A stretch of DNA of 42,488 nt, from contig PWKK01000026.1 of the NCBI GenBank assembly GCA_003560665.1, positions 1 to 42,488 of the forward strand. Direction: 5' to 3'. This DNA comes from Candidatus Nealsoniibacteriota bacterium. Lineage in GTDB: Bacteria; Patescibacteriota; Minisyncoccia; Minisyncoccales; PWPS01. The notes below the pieces were generated by a model, which had not been told where the DNA came from, ran no database searches, and worked only from the letters and a program-made list of their open reading frames with translations. Shown here one piece after another: positions 7,408 to 14,911 of this stretch (positions are counted from its first letter, which is position 1; every line of letters starts with the position of its first letter). The position numbers and the translations under genes are program-made.

Positions 7408-8564
7408 TTTCCTAATGCTTCTATTCCCGGCATTTTTCCTCCACTTATATAAGTAAGCATCGCCCCTCCCCCGTAAGAGATAAGATCCATCCTGTGCAAA
7501 AGATTAAATTGTTGAAAAGCTTTTCCCGTATCCCCTCCTCCGACCACTTTCAACGCTTTTTCATTTTCAATAACATATGCTCCTACTTCTTTCGTTCCTT
7601 TTGCAAACACCTCTTTTTCGGAAAAACCCAAAGGGCCGGCCCAAATAATCGTTCCCGCTTCACTGATAATGTCCCCATACAACCTTCTTGTTTCTTGGCC
7701 GATATCAAATATATCTTCTTTTTCGCTTACTTTCGCAGGTGCGGTTTCCCTTGTTTCTCGCTCTCCAGTATTATCTACAGAAGCAATTACGTCAACCGGC
7801 AGATGGAGCTTAGGTGAAGTGTGCTCTATCTTTTCCACCGCTTTTCTGATTTTAGTATCCGGCCAAGGAAGGTTAAAGGCGATTCGGCGGACAATAAGAA
7901 CCATGTTTGCTATCTTACCCCCCAGAAGAACATGATCGGCAGTTCTTAAAAAATAATTTACAACGGATATCTTTGATTCCACTTTTGCGCCCCCAATGAT
8001 GGCAACAATCGGTCTTTTCGGATTCTTTTTTACTTTCTCTAACACCTTGATTTCTCTTTCCATAAGTATCCCCATTGCACTGGGAATAAAGCGAGGAATT
8101 TTTGTTAACGAAGCGTGGTTCCTGTGAGAGACAGAAAAGGCATCATTTATAAAAATATCGGCTAAAGAGGCTAGCTTCTTTCCAAACCAAAGAGAGTTTT
8201 CCTTTTCTTCTTTATAGATACGTACATTTTCAAGAAGAAGTATTTCTCCTTTTTCCATTTCGTCTATCTTCTTTTTAACTTTCTCACCGATGCATTCGGG
8301 AACAAAGTTCACTTTTTTTTTAAATGCGGAAGAAAGAACTTCTTTTAAAGGGGCTATACTTTTCCCGCTTGAAAAATGACTAAGCAAAACAACCTTTGCC
8401 TTTTTTTTTAAAAGATATTTAACTGTCGGAACCGCTTGGCGAATGCGTGGGTTCTCCAACATTTTTTCTTCGCTTTCAAGAGGGATGTTAAAATCACAAC
8501 GGACCAAAACACATTTTCCCATTACATCCACCTCGCTAATCTTTCTTCTTTTTTTTGAAAGCAT
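7404..8564 (-). CDS. pgk: Phosphoglycerate kinase
   Basis: This is the glycolytic enzyme making ATP from 1,3-bisphosphoglycerate. Family marks in order: VLVRCDFNIPL near the N-terminus, LLLENVR, SHRNHASLTKIP, IGGAKVESKI, IWAGPLGFSE, and GGGDTGKAFQQF near the C-terminus. Two starts are possible. The ATG at 8562-8564 keeps KISEVDVMGK, which matches the usual PGK N-terminus, but overlaps the ATPase gene by 29 bases. The ATG at 8520-8522 has the better Shine-Dalgarno (GAGGTGG) and gives 372 residues. I prefer the first on family grounds. The still longer Lys-rich extension is a shadow of the upstream gene. Confidence 0.93.
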   Translation of the reverse strand: MLSKKRRKISEVDVMGKCVLVRCDFNIPLESEEKMLENPRIRQAVPTVKYLLKKKAKVVLLSHFSSGKSIAPLKEVLSSAFKKKVNFVPECIGEKVKKKIDEMEKGEILLLENVRIYKEEKENSLWFGKKLASLADIFINDAFSVSHRNHASLTKIPRFIPSAMGILMEREIKVLEKVKKNPKRPIVAIIGGAKVESKISVVNYFLRTADHVLLGGKIANMVLIVRRIAFNLPWPDTKIRKAVEKIEHTSPKLHLPVDVIASVDNTGERETRETAPAKVSEKEDIFDIGQETRRLYGDIISEAGTIIWAGPLGFSEKEVFAKGTKEVGAYVIENEKALKVVGGGDTGKAFQQFNLLHRMDLISYGGGAMLTYISGGKMPGIEALGK

Positions 8565-10161
8565 CGCGAAGAGCTTGCTTAAGGTTGCTGACATGATTTT
8601 CTTTTTTACTTTCTTTTTTCGCTTCTTCAAGAGCGTCTCTTAGAGAAACTTCTTTTTTAATTTTTCCTTTCTCTGAATCCGGTTCGCTGTGAGTCTTTTC
8701 GGTACGTTCTTTCGTGTTTTTTCGACAAGTCTTACAGTATGTCGGCCGTTTTTCATCCGGGAGAAAAGGAACCTTTGTCTTTTTCCCGCACTTAGAACAC
8801 TGTGCATCATAAAGATCTTGTACTTTTCCACCCCCGGAAGCTTCTTTTGTCCCTGCAACTTCATGAAACTCTCCAAGCCAGCGAGACAACTTTTCTTCTA
8901 CTTTCACCCTATCGGTACCGTAACGCTCTCCCGAGGCTCGGATAATCTTTTCTTTTATCTCTTTTTCCTCCTTTTCTGTCGGAGGAATTGTTTCTGCAGA
9001 AAAAGCCCTTCCGGAGATACCGTCTATCATCAACTTGGTATAAATATTGTATTTTGGAAGATTAATAATATCTTCGATGAAGATGTTGGGAACAAACTCT
9101 CTTTCGATAAGTTCCGCGTCTTCCGCCCCGAGGCGAAAAGTAACAATCGTTCCCACGTTACCAAAAATCGCATCTCTCATATGGTGGCCCACCTTGTCGT
9201 ACTCGTCAAGTTGTCCGATATACTGGTGACTTAAAGTTAAGGCCAGTCTGTACTTACGTGCCTCAGAAAGAATGTTGATAAAGGAGCGTGTGGCAAAGTT
9301 TTGAAATTCATCAATATAGAGAAAAAAGTCTTTTCTTTCTTCTTCCGGGATATCTACTCTCTCCATTGCAGCAAGCTGAAGCTTGGTTATAAGAAGTGCT
9401 CCCAAGAGGGTAGAGTTGTCCTCACCTACCTTACCTTTAGAGAGATTAACAATCAAAATCTTTCTGTTATCCATAATATCTCTCATATCAATTGTTGATT
9501 GCACTTGTCCAATAATGTTCCTAACAAGAGCTGCGGATGTGAACTGCCCTACCTTGTTTTGGATGGCGGCAACCGCTTCTGTTGCATACTGTTGGCTCCA
9601 AGAAGCAAACTCTTTTGTCCAAAAAGATTTTACAACCGGGTCGGTAATCTTCTCCACTACCTTTCTTCGAAACTCTTTGTCAGACATCATTCTGTTGATG
9701 CCGAGAAGTGTCGAGTTTGGATAATCTAAAAGGGCAAGAATTGTATTGTTAAGAATATACTCCATTCTTGGTGACCAGACATCGGGCCATATCTTTTTGA
9801 AAACTCCCATCAAGCCCGAGGCAACTAAATGCCGGTGCTCCTTGTTCACTTTTTCCATTACATTAAAACCGATAACTCTTTCCATATCTGCAGGGTTGAA
9901 GTAGACAACATCATTGATACGACTTTCGGGGATAAAGCTGAGAATGTCCTCTGCGGTTTCTCCGTGGGGGTCGATAAAGCCCACTCCGTCTCCTCTTTGG
10001 ATATCTTGTACCGCCATATTTTTGAGCATTTCTGATTTACCCATACCAGTTTTTCCGATCGCATAAAAGTGACGGCGTCGATCATCTCTTTTAATGCCAA
10101 ACTTTTTCTTTTCGTTGCGAAAGTTTGTGTATCCGAAAAATGTAATATCGTTATTGTCCAT
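8536..10161 (-). CDS. VirD4/TraD-like DNA-translocating ATPase with C-terminal zinc ribbon
   Basis: The 541 residues contain Walker A GKTGMGKS (36-43), GVGFIDPHGET, Walker B FFLYIDEFQNF and the Arg/Gln-rich LSHQYIGQLD segment of type IV coupling ATPases. There are no membrane segments, unlike classical VirD4, so membrane contact may come from the neighbouring 449-residue protein. Residues 455-481 form a CxxC...PFLPDEKRPTYCxxC zinc ribbon, a motif widespread in CPR proteins, followed by a Lys-rich tail. No relaxase or other type IV secretion part is present. DNA pumping across the envelope or during DNA processing is an inference. Confidence 0.85.
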   Translation of the reverse strand: MDNNDITFFGYTNFRNEKKKFGIKRDDRRRHFYAIGKTGMGKSEMLKNMAVQDIQRGDGVGFIDPHGETAEDILSFIPESRINDVVYFNPADMERVIGFNVMEKVNKEHRHLVASGLMGVFKKIWPDVWSPRMEYILNNTILALLDYPNSTLLGINRMMSDKEFRRKVVEKITDPVVKSFWTKEFASWSQQYATEAVAAIQNKVGQFTSAALVRNIIGQVQSTIDMRDIMDNRKILIVNLSKGKVGEDNSTLLGALLITKLQLAAMERVDIPEEERKDFFLYIDEFQNFATRSFINILSEARKYRLALTLSHQYIGQLDEYDKVGHHMRDAIFGNVGTIVTFRLGAEDAELIEREFVPNIFIEDIINLPKYNIYTKLMIDGISGRAFSAETIPPTEKEEKEIKEKIIRASGERYGTDRVKVEEKLSRWLGEFHEVAGTKEASGGGKVQDLYDAQCSKCGKKTKVPFLPDEKRPTYCKTCRKNTKERTEKTHSEPDSEKGKIKKEVSLRDALEEAKKESKKENHVSNLKQALRDAFKKKKKD

Positions 10162-10173
10162 GAAATTTAACTA

Positions 10174-11523
10174 CTAATGATCTTCGCCTTCTACCGGCAG
10201 ATTATGTGGAGCTTCTTTCTTTCTTGACTCAACACGAGGTATAACAGAAGGGGGAGAAGATGCTCTTGAAGGAAAATGAAAAATACTAGCAAGTTCTTCT
10301 GCGTTTAAAACAAATGTCTCTTCCTCTTTGTCTTGAGGGAAAGAAAAAGGAACTCTTCTTAGATAACTGCGAAACATTTTCCTTTTTTTCAAATAAAGTC
10401 GCCTCTCTATGAGCCAGAACCAGTCGTACCAGTTTTGCTTTACCTTGGTGATGGTAGTGCCGAGCGGTATTATCTCTCCTTTTCCCGGATTGTTGAACTG
10501 ATTAAAATAACTCATCGGTATTTTAAATCTTGAGCTGGAAAACTTATCTTTTCTCGCGAGATAAACAAAACGGATAAAACAATCAAACAGGTGTTTTGAT
10601 CTTTTGTTTTCTATTCCGGCAACAAGATCCTTTTCTCCGGGAGTAAGCTTCATCTCCGGATAAACATCTCCTTCTTCTTTTACTTCTTTTTGCTTTGGAT
10701 AACCAAATAGTGTTGAGCTTATCTGCTCAATCAGTGACGGTTCGGGTGGTTTTTCTTTTCTTCCGGCAATTTTTTCGTACATCTTCTTTGATTTTTCCGG
10801 AAAGTCAGATATCTCTGCAGTAATCGGTTTTGCTTTTATCGTAATCCACATCTGCTCTCCTTCCCCCATCTTGGAGGCCCCCTCCATCAGAGCAGCCATG
10901 GGATCAATTCTTTTTTCCTCAATAGCTTCACGTTCTGTTTCAAAATCTCGGTATGTTTTCAAGGGATAAGCGTCCGAGCGAAGAAATGTGTAATCCGTCC
11001 CCCATATCTTCCACCTTTCATTGGGAATACTTTTTGAGACCATGTTTGTGTAATCTTCGACCTCAAAAACCTCTGCTTCCGGATACTGTGCATAAATGTG
11101 CTGCTCAAACATATCTCTTTGCTTTTCCGGAATACGAAGCAGAAAGTGAGGAACTCCGTCAATGATGGCAATTTCCATGGTGAAAGAGTAGTTGTACTGT
11201 CCTTTCCACCACTCCTCAAACCAGTTCGGTGGTCCGTATATCTGCCAGAATCCGGTAAGCACTGTTTCCATGGCACGAATCGGCTTCAATATTTCTCCGG
11301 GAATACGCACCTCTAAAAGCATTTTCTTGTTTTCCGTCTCGTCAAACAGATCATTTCTCCAAAAAAGCCACTGGTCTTTAACAATCGGCCACAAAAAAAA
11401 GGGCAGAACAATCCACCCCCAAGTCCAAACCAGTTGCCACAAAAGCTGCAAATTAGGCACCACGCTCTCGGACAACTCAATCTGGTATAAAAATATTTCG
11501 CTAAGCGACGGTATATTTGCCAT
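10174..11523 (-). CDS. Membrane-anchored partner protein of the VirD4-like ATPase
   Basis: The 449-residue protein has a Trp-rich N-terminus with one membrane segment (about residues 27-47) and a large soluble part rich in aromatic residues. The C-terminus reads FVLNAEELASIFHFPS...VESRKKEAPHNLP, a pattern I recall from CPR proteins encoded next to VirD4-like ATPases. Biochemical function is unknown; recruiting the ATPase to the membrane is a guess from position. It starts 23 bases inside the sigma/HARE gene with AAGGA 7 bases before the ATG, and the ATPase starts 12 bases after it, so the three are probably one operon. Confidence 0.7.
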   Translation of the reverse strand: MANIPSLSEIFLYQIELSESVVPNLQLLWQLVWTWGWIVLPFFLWPIVKDQWLFWRNDLFDETENKKMLLEVRIPGEILKPIRAMETVLTGFWQIYGPPNWFEEWWKGQYNYSFTMEIAIIDGVPHFLLRIPEKQRDMFEQHIYAQYPEAEVFEVEDYTNMVSKSIPNERWKIWGTDYTFLRSDAYPLKTYRDFETEREAIEEKRIDPMAALMEGASKMGEGEQMWITIKAKPITAEISDFPEKSKKMYEKIAGRKEKPPEPSLIEQISSTLFGYPKQKEVKEEGDVYPEMKLTPGEKDLVAGIENKRSKHLFDCFIRFVYLARKDKFSSSRFKIPMSYFNQFNNPGKGEIIPLGTTITKVKQNWYDWFWLIERRLYLKKRKMFRSYLRRVPFSFPQDKEEETFVLNAEELASIFHFPSRASSPPSVIPRVESRKKEAPHNLPVEGEDH

Positions 11524-12469
11524 CAGGAGTCCTTATAAAATACTTTTTATTGCTGAGATTTTGCACTATTGTGTTTTTCTTTACTATCCTTTGTTCTTCA
11601 ACACGAACTATAATCTCATTTTTATGCAGGGCTCCTTCTTTTTTTAAAATATTAGCAATTATTTCCTTTACTTCCCCGGGAACATACCCCCACTCTTTAA
11701 GTGCATAAACCCCTCTTCCCACCAGAACAAAACGAGAATCTTTTATCAACTCGTTGTGTGTGGTTTGAGGATTCGCCCCTTCTCCTAACGCTTGAGCCAC
11801 TTCCCGAAAATGAAGCGGTTTTTTTGCCTTTTTCAAAACAAGATAGGCTTTATCTTTAATTCCTCTCGGGTTTATTTCCGGCCAGCTGGATATTCCGTAA
11901 AGACCGTCTTCATTTTGCAACACACGTTTGGATGTCTCTAAATAAGATAAAAATACCTCTTCCGGCAACCCTTCCTTTGTTTTTAAGTCTTCAAGGGGCA
12001 TCAACCTTCTTTTCTTTCTTAGTGTGTTAAAGGCTTCCTCTATCACTTTTTTTGCTTTCTCAATAATTTTTTTGTCTCTCACCCAGAAAGAATGAGTTTC
12101 CTCATTTTCGGGAACTCGCAAAAGATTATCACTAATATTTAAAAGAAAAACTACACAGTTTCGGCAGTCGTCATTATTGATTAGGGCATCAACAAGTAAG
12201 TCTTCTTTTTTTATCCCACCAAAGCGTTCCATTTCTTTTTCAAAAAAGGAGAAAACATCCTGATAGTCAGCCATTCTCTTTTTTACCTGTCTTGCTCCGT
12301 CCTTTTCAATCTGACGAATTCTTTCTCGAGTAATGCCATACTCCTCCCCGATAGACTCAAGAGTCTCTCTTTCGTTTCCAAAAAGCCCAAACCGCCTAAT
12401 AATGATTTTTTTTGTTCTCTCGGGTAGAGTCTCTAAAAGTTCTTCGCAAATTTTATTATATTTGAGCAT
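11501..12469 (-). CDS. Sigma-70 region 4 plus HARE-HTH regulator
   Basis: Residues about 10-65 (LPERTKKIIIRRFGLFGNERETLESIGEEYGITRERIRQIEKDG) are a sigma-70 region 4 helix-turn-helix, which normally contacts the -35 element. Regions 1-3 are absent, so it cannot act as a complete sigma factor. Residues about 200-262 (PRGIKDKAYLVLKKAKKPLHFREVAQAL...FVLVGRGVYALKEWGY) match the HARE-HTH winged helix also found in the delta subunit of RNA polymerase. A transcription regulator or polymerase accessory is the likely role. The C-terminus overlaps the next gene by 23 bases. AAGGA stands 9-10 bases before the ATG. Confidence 0.85.
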   Translation of the reverse strand: MLKYNKICEELLETLPERTKKIIIRRFGLFGNERETLESIGEEYGITRERIRQIEKDGARQVKKRMADYQDVFSFFEKEMERFGGIKKEDLLVDALINNDDCRNCVVFLLNISDNLLRVPENEETHSFWVRDKKIIEKAKKVIEEAFNTLRKKRRLMPLEDLKTKEGLPEEVFLSYLETSKRVLQNEDGLYGISSWPEINPRGIKDKAYLVLKKAKKPLHFREVAQALGEGANPQTTHNELIKDSRFVLVGRGVYALKEWGYVPGEVKEIIANILKKEGALHKNEIIVRVEEQRIVKKNTIVQNLSNKKYFIRTPDGKYTVA

Positions 12470-12560
12470 ACTTTTATCCTTATAAATTGCACCGCTATAG
12501 CCGGTGATTATTACGAAACAATACTTATTGTGGGTTGTTGACTACTTACTAATTTATACT

Positions 12561-13457
12561 TTATTTCTTCTTCTCGGTCAAGTTGTTCCAGTCCAAAACA
12601 AGACAACCTGCAAGAAAAATGGAAGAGTATGTTCCCAGCACAATACCCAATATCAGCGCCAAAACAAAATAATAAAGAGTTGCTCCTCCAAATAAAAGAA
12701 GAGAAAAAAGAACAAAAAGAGTTGTCAGTGATGTTCCCACCGATCTTCCGATGGTTTCGTTAAGACTATCGTTTATTACTTTTTCTAAAGTATCTCTTCC
12801 GCTTCTGTTTTTGCGTAAATTTTCACGAATACGATCGAAAATAACAACCGTATCATTGATCGAATAACCAAGTGTAGTGAGAAGGGCAACAGCAATCGGT
12901 ATTGTTACCTGCACGCCGTAAAAGTGTCCGAGAAGTGCAAAGATACCAACAACGATCAACACATCATGTAAAAAAGCTACACCGGTTGCAATTACTCCGT
13001 ACTTGGTAGAACTTACCGAAGAATCTTCTTCTTTAAAGCTTATCGCAATATAAACAATAACAAGCAGTGAAGCGACAGTGATTGCAATCAAAGACATCCT
13101 CTTCAACTCATCTCCCACTGCAGGACCGATAGATTCAAACTGTCTCTCTTTTGCACCATCCAACGCACCTATCAACATTTTGTAAGTCTCTTCATCAGAA
13201 GCCTCCGTTCTTATCAAAAATCCCCTTTCACCTAGTGGTTGAACACTTACCTCCCTCAATCCCAGCTCGCCTAATCGTCTCTCTACTTCTTCTATCGGGG
13301 GAACTTCGTCTTCGTACTCAACTTCTAGAACACTTCCTCCGGCAAATTCAATTCCCGGAACAATGCCAAAAAAAACAACCGCCACCAAACTGACAAAAAC
13401 CAGAAAGGAGGAGAGAGTATAATAAACTTTTTTGTACTTGGTAAATTGGAACTTCAT
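12561..13457 (-). CDS. secF: Protein translocase subunit SecF
   Basis: SecF with SecD uses the proton-motive force to help pull exported proteins out of SecYEG. The 298 residues show TM1 (13-32), the periplasmic start GIVPGIEFAGGSVLEVEY, and five more membrane segments with VAFLHDVLIVVGIFALLG and TLGYSINDTVVIFDRIREN, the conserved SecF signatures. It starts 4 bases after the secD stop, so the pair is co-translated. The length is normal. Confidence 0.96.
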   Translation of the reverse strand: MKFQFTKYKKVYYTLSSFLVFVSLVAVVFFGIVPGIEFAGGSVLEVEYEDEVPPIEEVERRLGELGLREVSVQPLGERGFLIRTEASDEETYKMLIGALDGAKERQFESIGPAVGDELKRMSLIAITVASLLVIVYIAISFKEEDSSVSSTKYGVIATGVAFLHDVLIVVGIFALLGHFYGVQVTIPIAVALLTTLGYSINDTVVIFDRIRENLRKNRSGRDTLEKVINDSLNETIGRSVGTSLTTLFVLFSLLLFGGATLYYFVLALILGIVLGTYSSIFLAGCLVLDWNNLTEKKK

Positions 13458-13461
13458 ATTT

Positions 13462-14868
13462 TTATAACCACAAACCTTTTATTTTTGCCAACTTTCCTTC
13501 TTCAAAAAAAGATAAAAGAATACGATTTATAATCATCGCGGAAAAAAGACTCATTAAAATTCCCAAAATCAAAGTTATCGCAAACCCACGAACAAAACTG
13601 GTAGTAATAAAGAAGAGAATAATTGCTACCATCAAGGTAGTGATATTTCCGTCTCTAATCGAAGACCACGCTCTCCTATATCCTTCTTCCACACTCTTGC
13701 TGATGCTCTTTCCTTCCCTTATCTCTTCCCTCATTCGCGAAAGAATGAGAATGTTGGCGTCAATTGCCATCCCGATCGAAAGAATAAAGCCGGCAATTCC
13801 AGAAAGCGTCAACGTAACGGGAACAATTTTAAAAAGAAAAAGAACCATCAGGATGTAGGCGGAAAGAGAAATTATTGAAAAAAGTCCCGGGAGACGGTAA
13901 ACAAAAATCATAAAGACAACTACCAAAAGAAAACCGAAAATTCCGGCCCTGAGAGAAACATTTAAAGAATCTTCTCCGAGAGCGGGACCGATGCTTTGCT
14001 GAGAGACAAGCTCAATCGGAACCGGTAATGCCCCGATACGAAGATCCCGAGCTACACTGTACGCCTCTTCCACGGAAAAACCTCCTGTAATCTGTGCCTC
14101 TCCTCCAGATATCTTCTCTTGTACGGTCGCTTCCTGAAGAATCTCTCCGTCAAGAAAAGTTGCTAAGGGTCTCCCCACATTCCTTTCGGTAATATCAGCG
14201 AAAAGATCAGCTCCTTCTTCATTAAAATTAAGAATAATAACTGGGTCTTGAGTGACCGGGTGCATTGTTACCCTTGCATTTTCAAGGTGTCTGCCGGTAA
14301 GTTCCGTTTTGCTGTATGGTTCCTCAAGAACAATCTCCCAGCCCTCTACTTCTTCTTCTAGCCCCATTAAATCTTCAAATGTTACTTCTTCTACTCTTTT
14401 GTCTAAATAATCCGTTATCTCTTCCCATTTTTCTGCTTGTTTTTCTTCTACTTCAGGAGAAATTTCACGGAAATCAAGAAAAGGTGTTTCACCGATAATG
14501 CTTATCGCTTCATCTAAATCGTGATCTCCCGGAATTTCTACAACCAACCTCTCTCCCCTTACCTGTACCATTGACTCGCCGATTCCGTAAAGGTCAACTC
14601 TTCTTTCGATAAGATTCCGAAGACCCTCCATTCTTTGCGCCCTTTCCCCGGAAGAAACCTCTTCAAGATCTGCCTGATAAAGAAGATAGGCACCACCCTG
14701 AAGGTCCAGTCCAAACATAAAATCACGCTCCTTGAGAGTTGGCAAAGAAGAAGAAAAACTATCATTCACATAATCAATCCCCCGATTAAAAACAGCCGGA
14801 AAAGTAATAATGTAGCAGAAAAACAGAACCAGAAAAAGCAGTATTATTGTTGTATTTTTCGTTTTCAT
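13462..14868 (-). CDS. secD: Protein translocase subunit SecD
   Basis: The 468 residues carry TM1 (7-25), the D1 signature FGLDLQGGAYLLYQAD, an external domain to about residue 290 ending RDLRIGALPVPIELVSQQSIGPALGEDS, and five C-terminal membrane segments with IGMAIDANILILSRMREE. It is a compact SecD compared with E. coli (615), similar to Gram-positive and CPR lengths. It follows secA and precedes secF. A TTGACA/CATATT promoter places transcription almost at the ATG. Confidence 0.96.
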   Translation of the reverse strand: MKTKNTTIILLFLVLFFCYIITFPAVFNRGIDYVNDSFSSSLPTLKERDFMFGLDLQGGAYLLYQADLEEVSSGERAQRMEGLRNLIERRVDLYGIGESMVQVRGERLVVEIPGDHDLDEAISIIGETPFLDFREISPEVEEKQAEKWEEITDYLDKRVEEVTFEDLMGLEEEVEGWEIVLEEPYSKTELTGRHLENARVTMHPVTQDPVIILNFNEEGADLFADITERNVGRPLATFLDGEILQEATVQEKISGGEAQITGGFSVEEAYSVARDLRIGALPVPIELVSQQSIGPALGEDSLNVSLRAGIFGFLLVVVFMIFVYRLPGLFSIISLSAYILMVLFLFKIVPVTLTLSGIAGFILSIGMAIDANILILSRMREEIREGKSISKSVEEGYRRAWSSIRDGNITTLMVAIILFFITTSFVRGFAITLILGILMSLFSAMIINRILLSFFEEGKLAKIKGLWL

Positions 14869-14875
14869 AGTCGCT

Positions 14876-14904
14876 AATATGACACTTTTTTATATTTTTG
14901 TCAA
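14876..14904 (-). promoter_or_regulatory. secDF promoter, probable leaderless start
   Basis: On the minus strand a perfect TTGACA (14899-14904), 17 bases, then CATATT (14876-14881), then 7 bases to the secD ATG. TGACA/TGTCA arms form a short inverted repeat across the spacer. A similar 24-base string recurs at about 14919-14942 inside the secA 3' end. Confidence 0.55.
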
Positions 14905-14911
14905 ACCGCCT

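Noticed and set aside
8565-8630. Lys-rich N-terminal extension of PGK
   Set aside because: It overlaps the coding end of the ATPase gene and has no counterpart in PGK.
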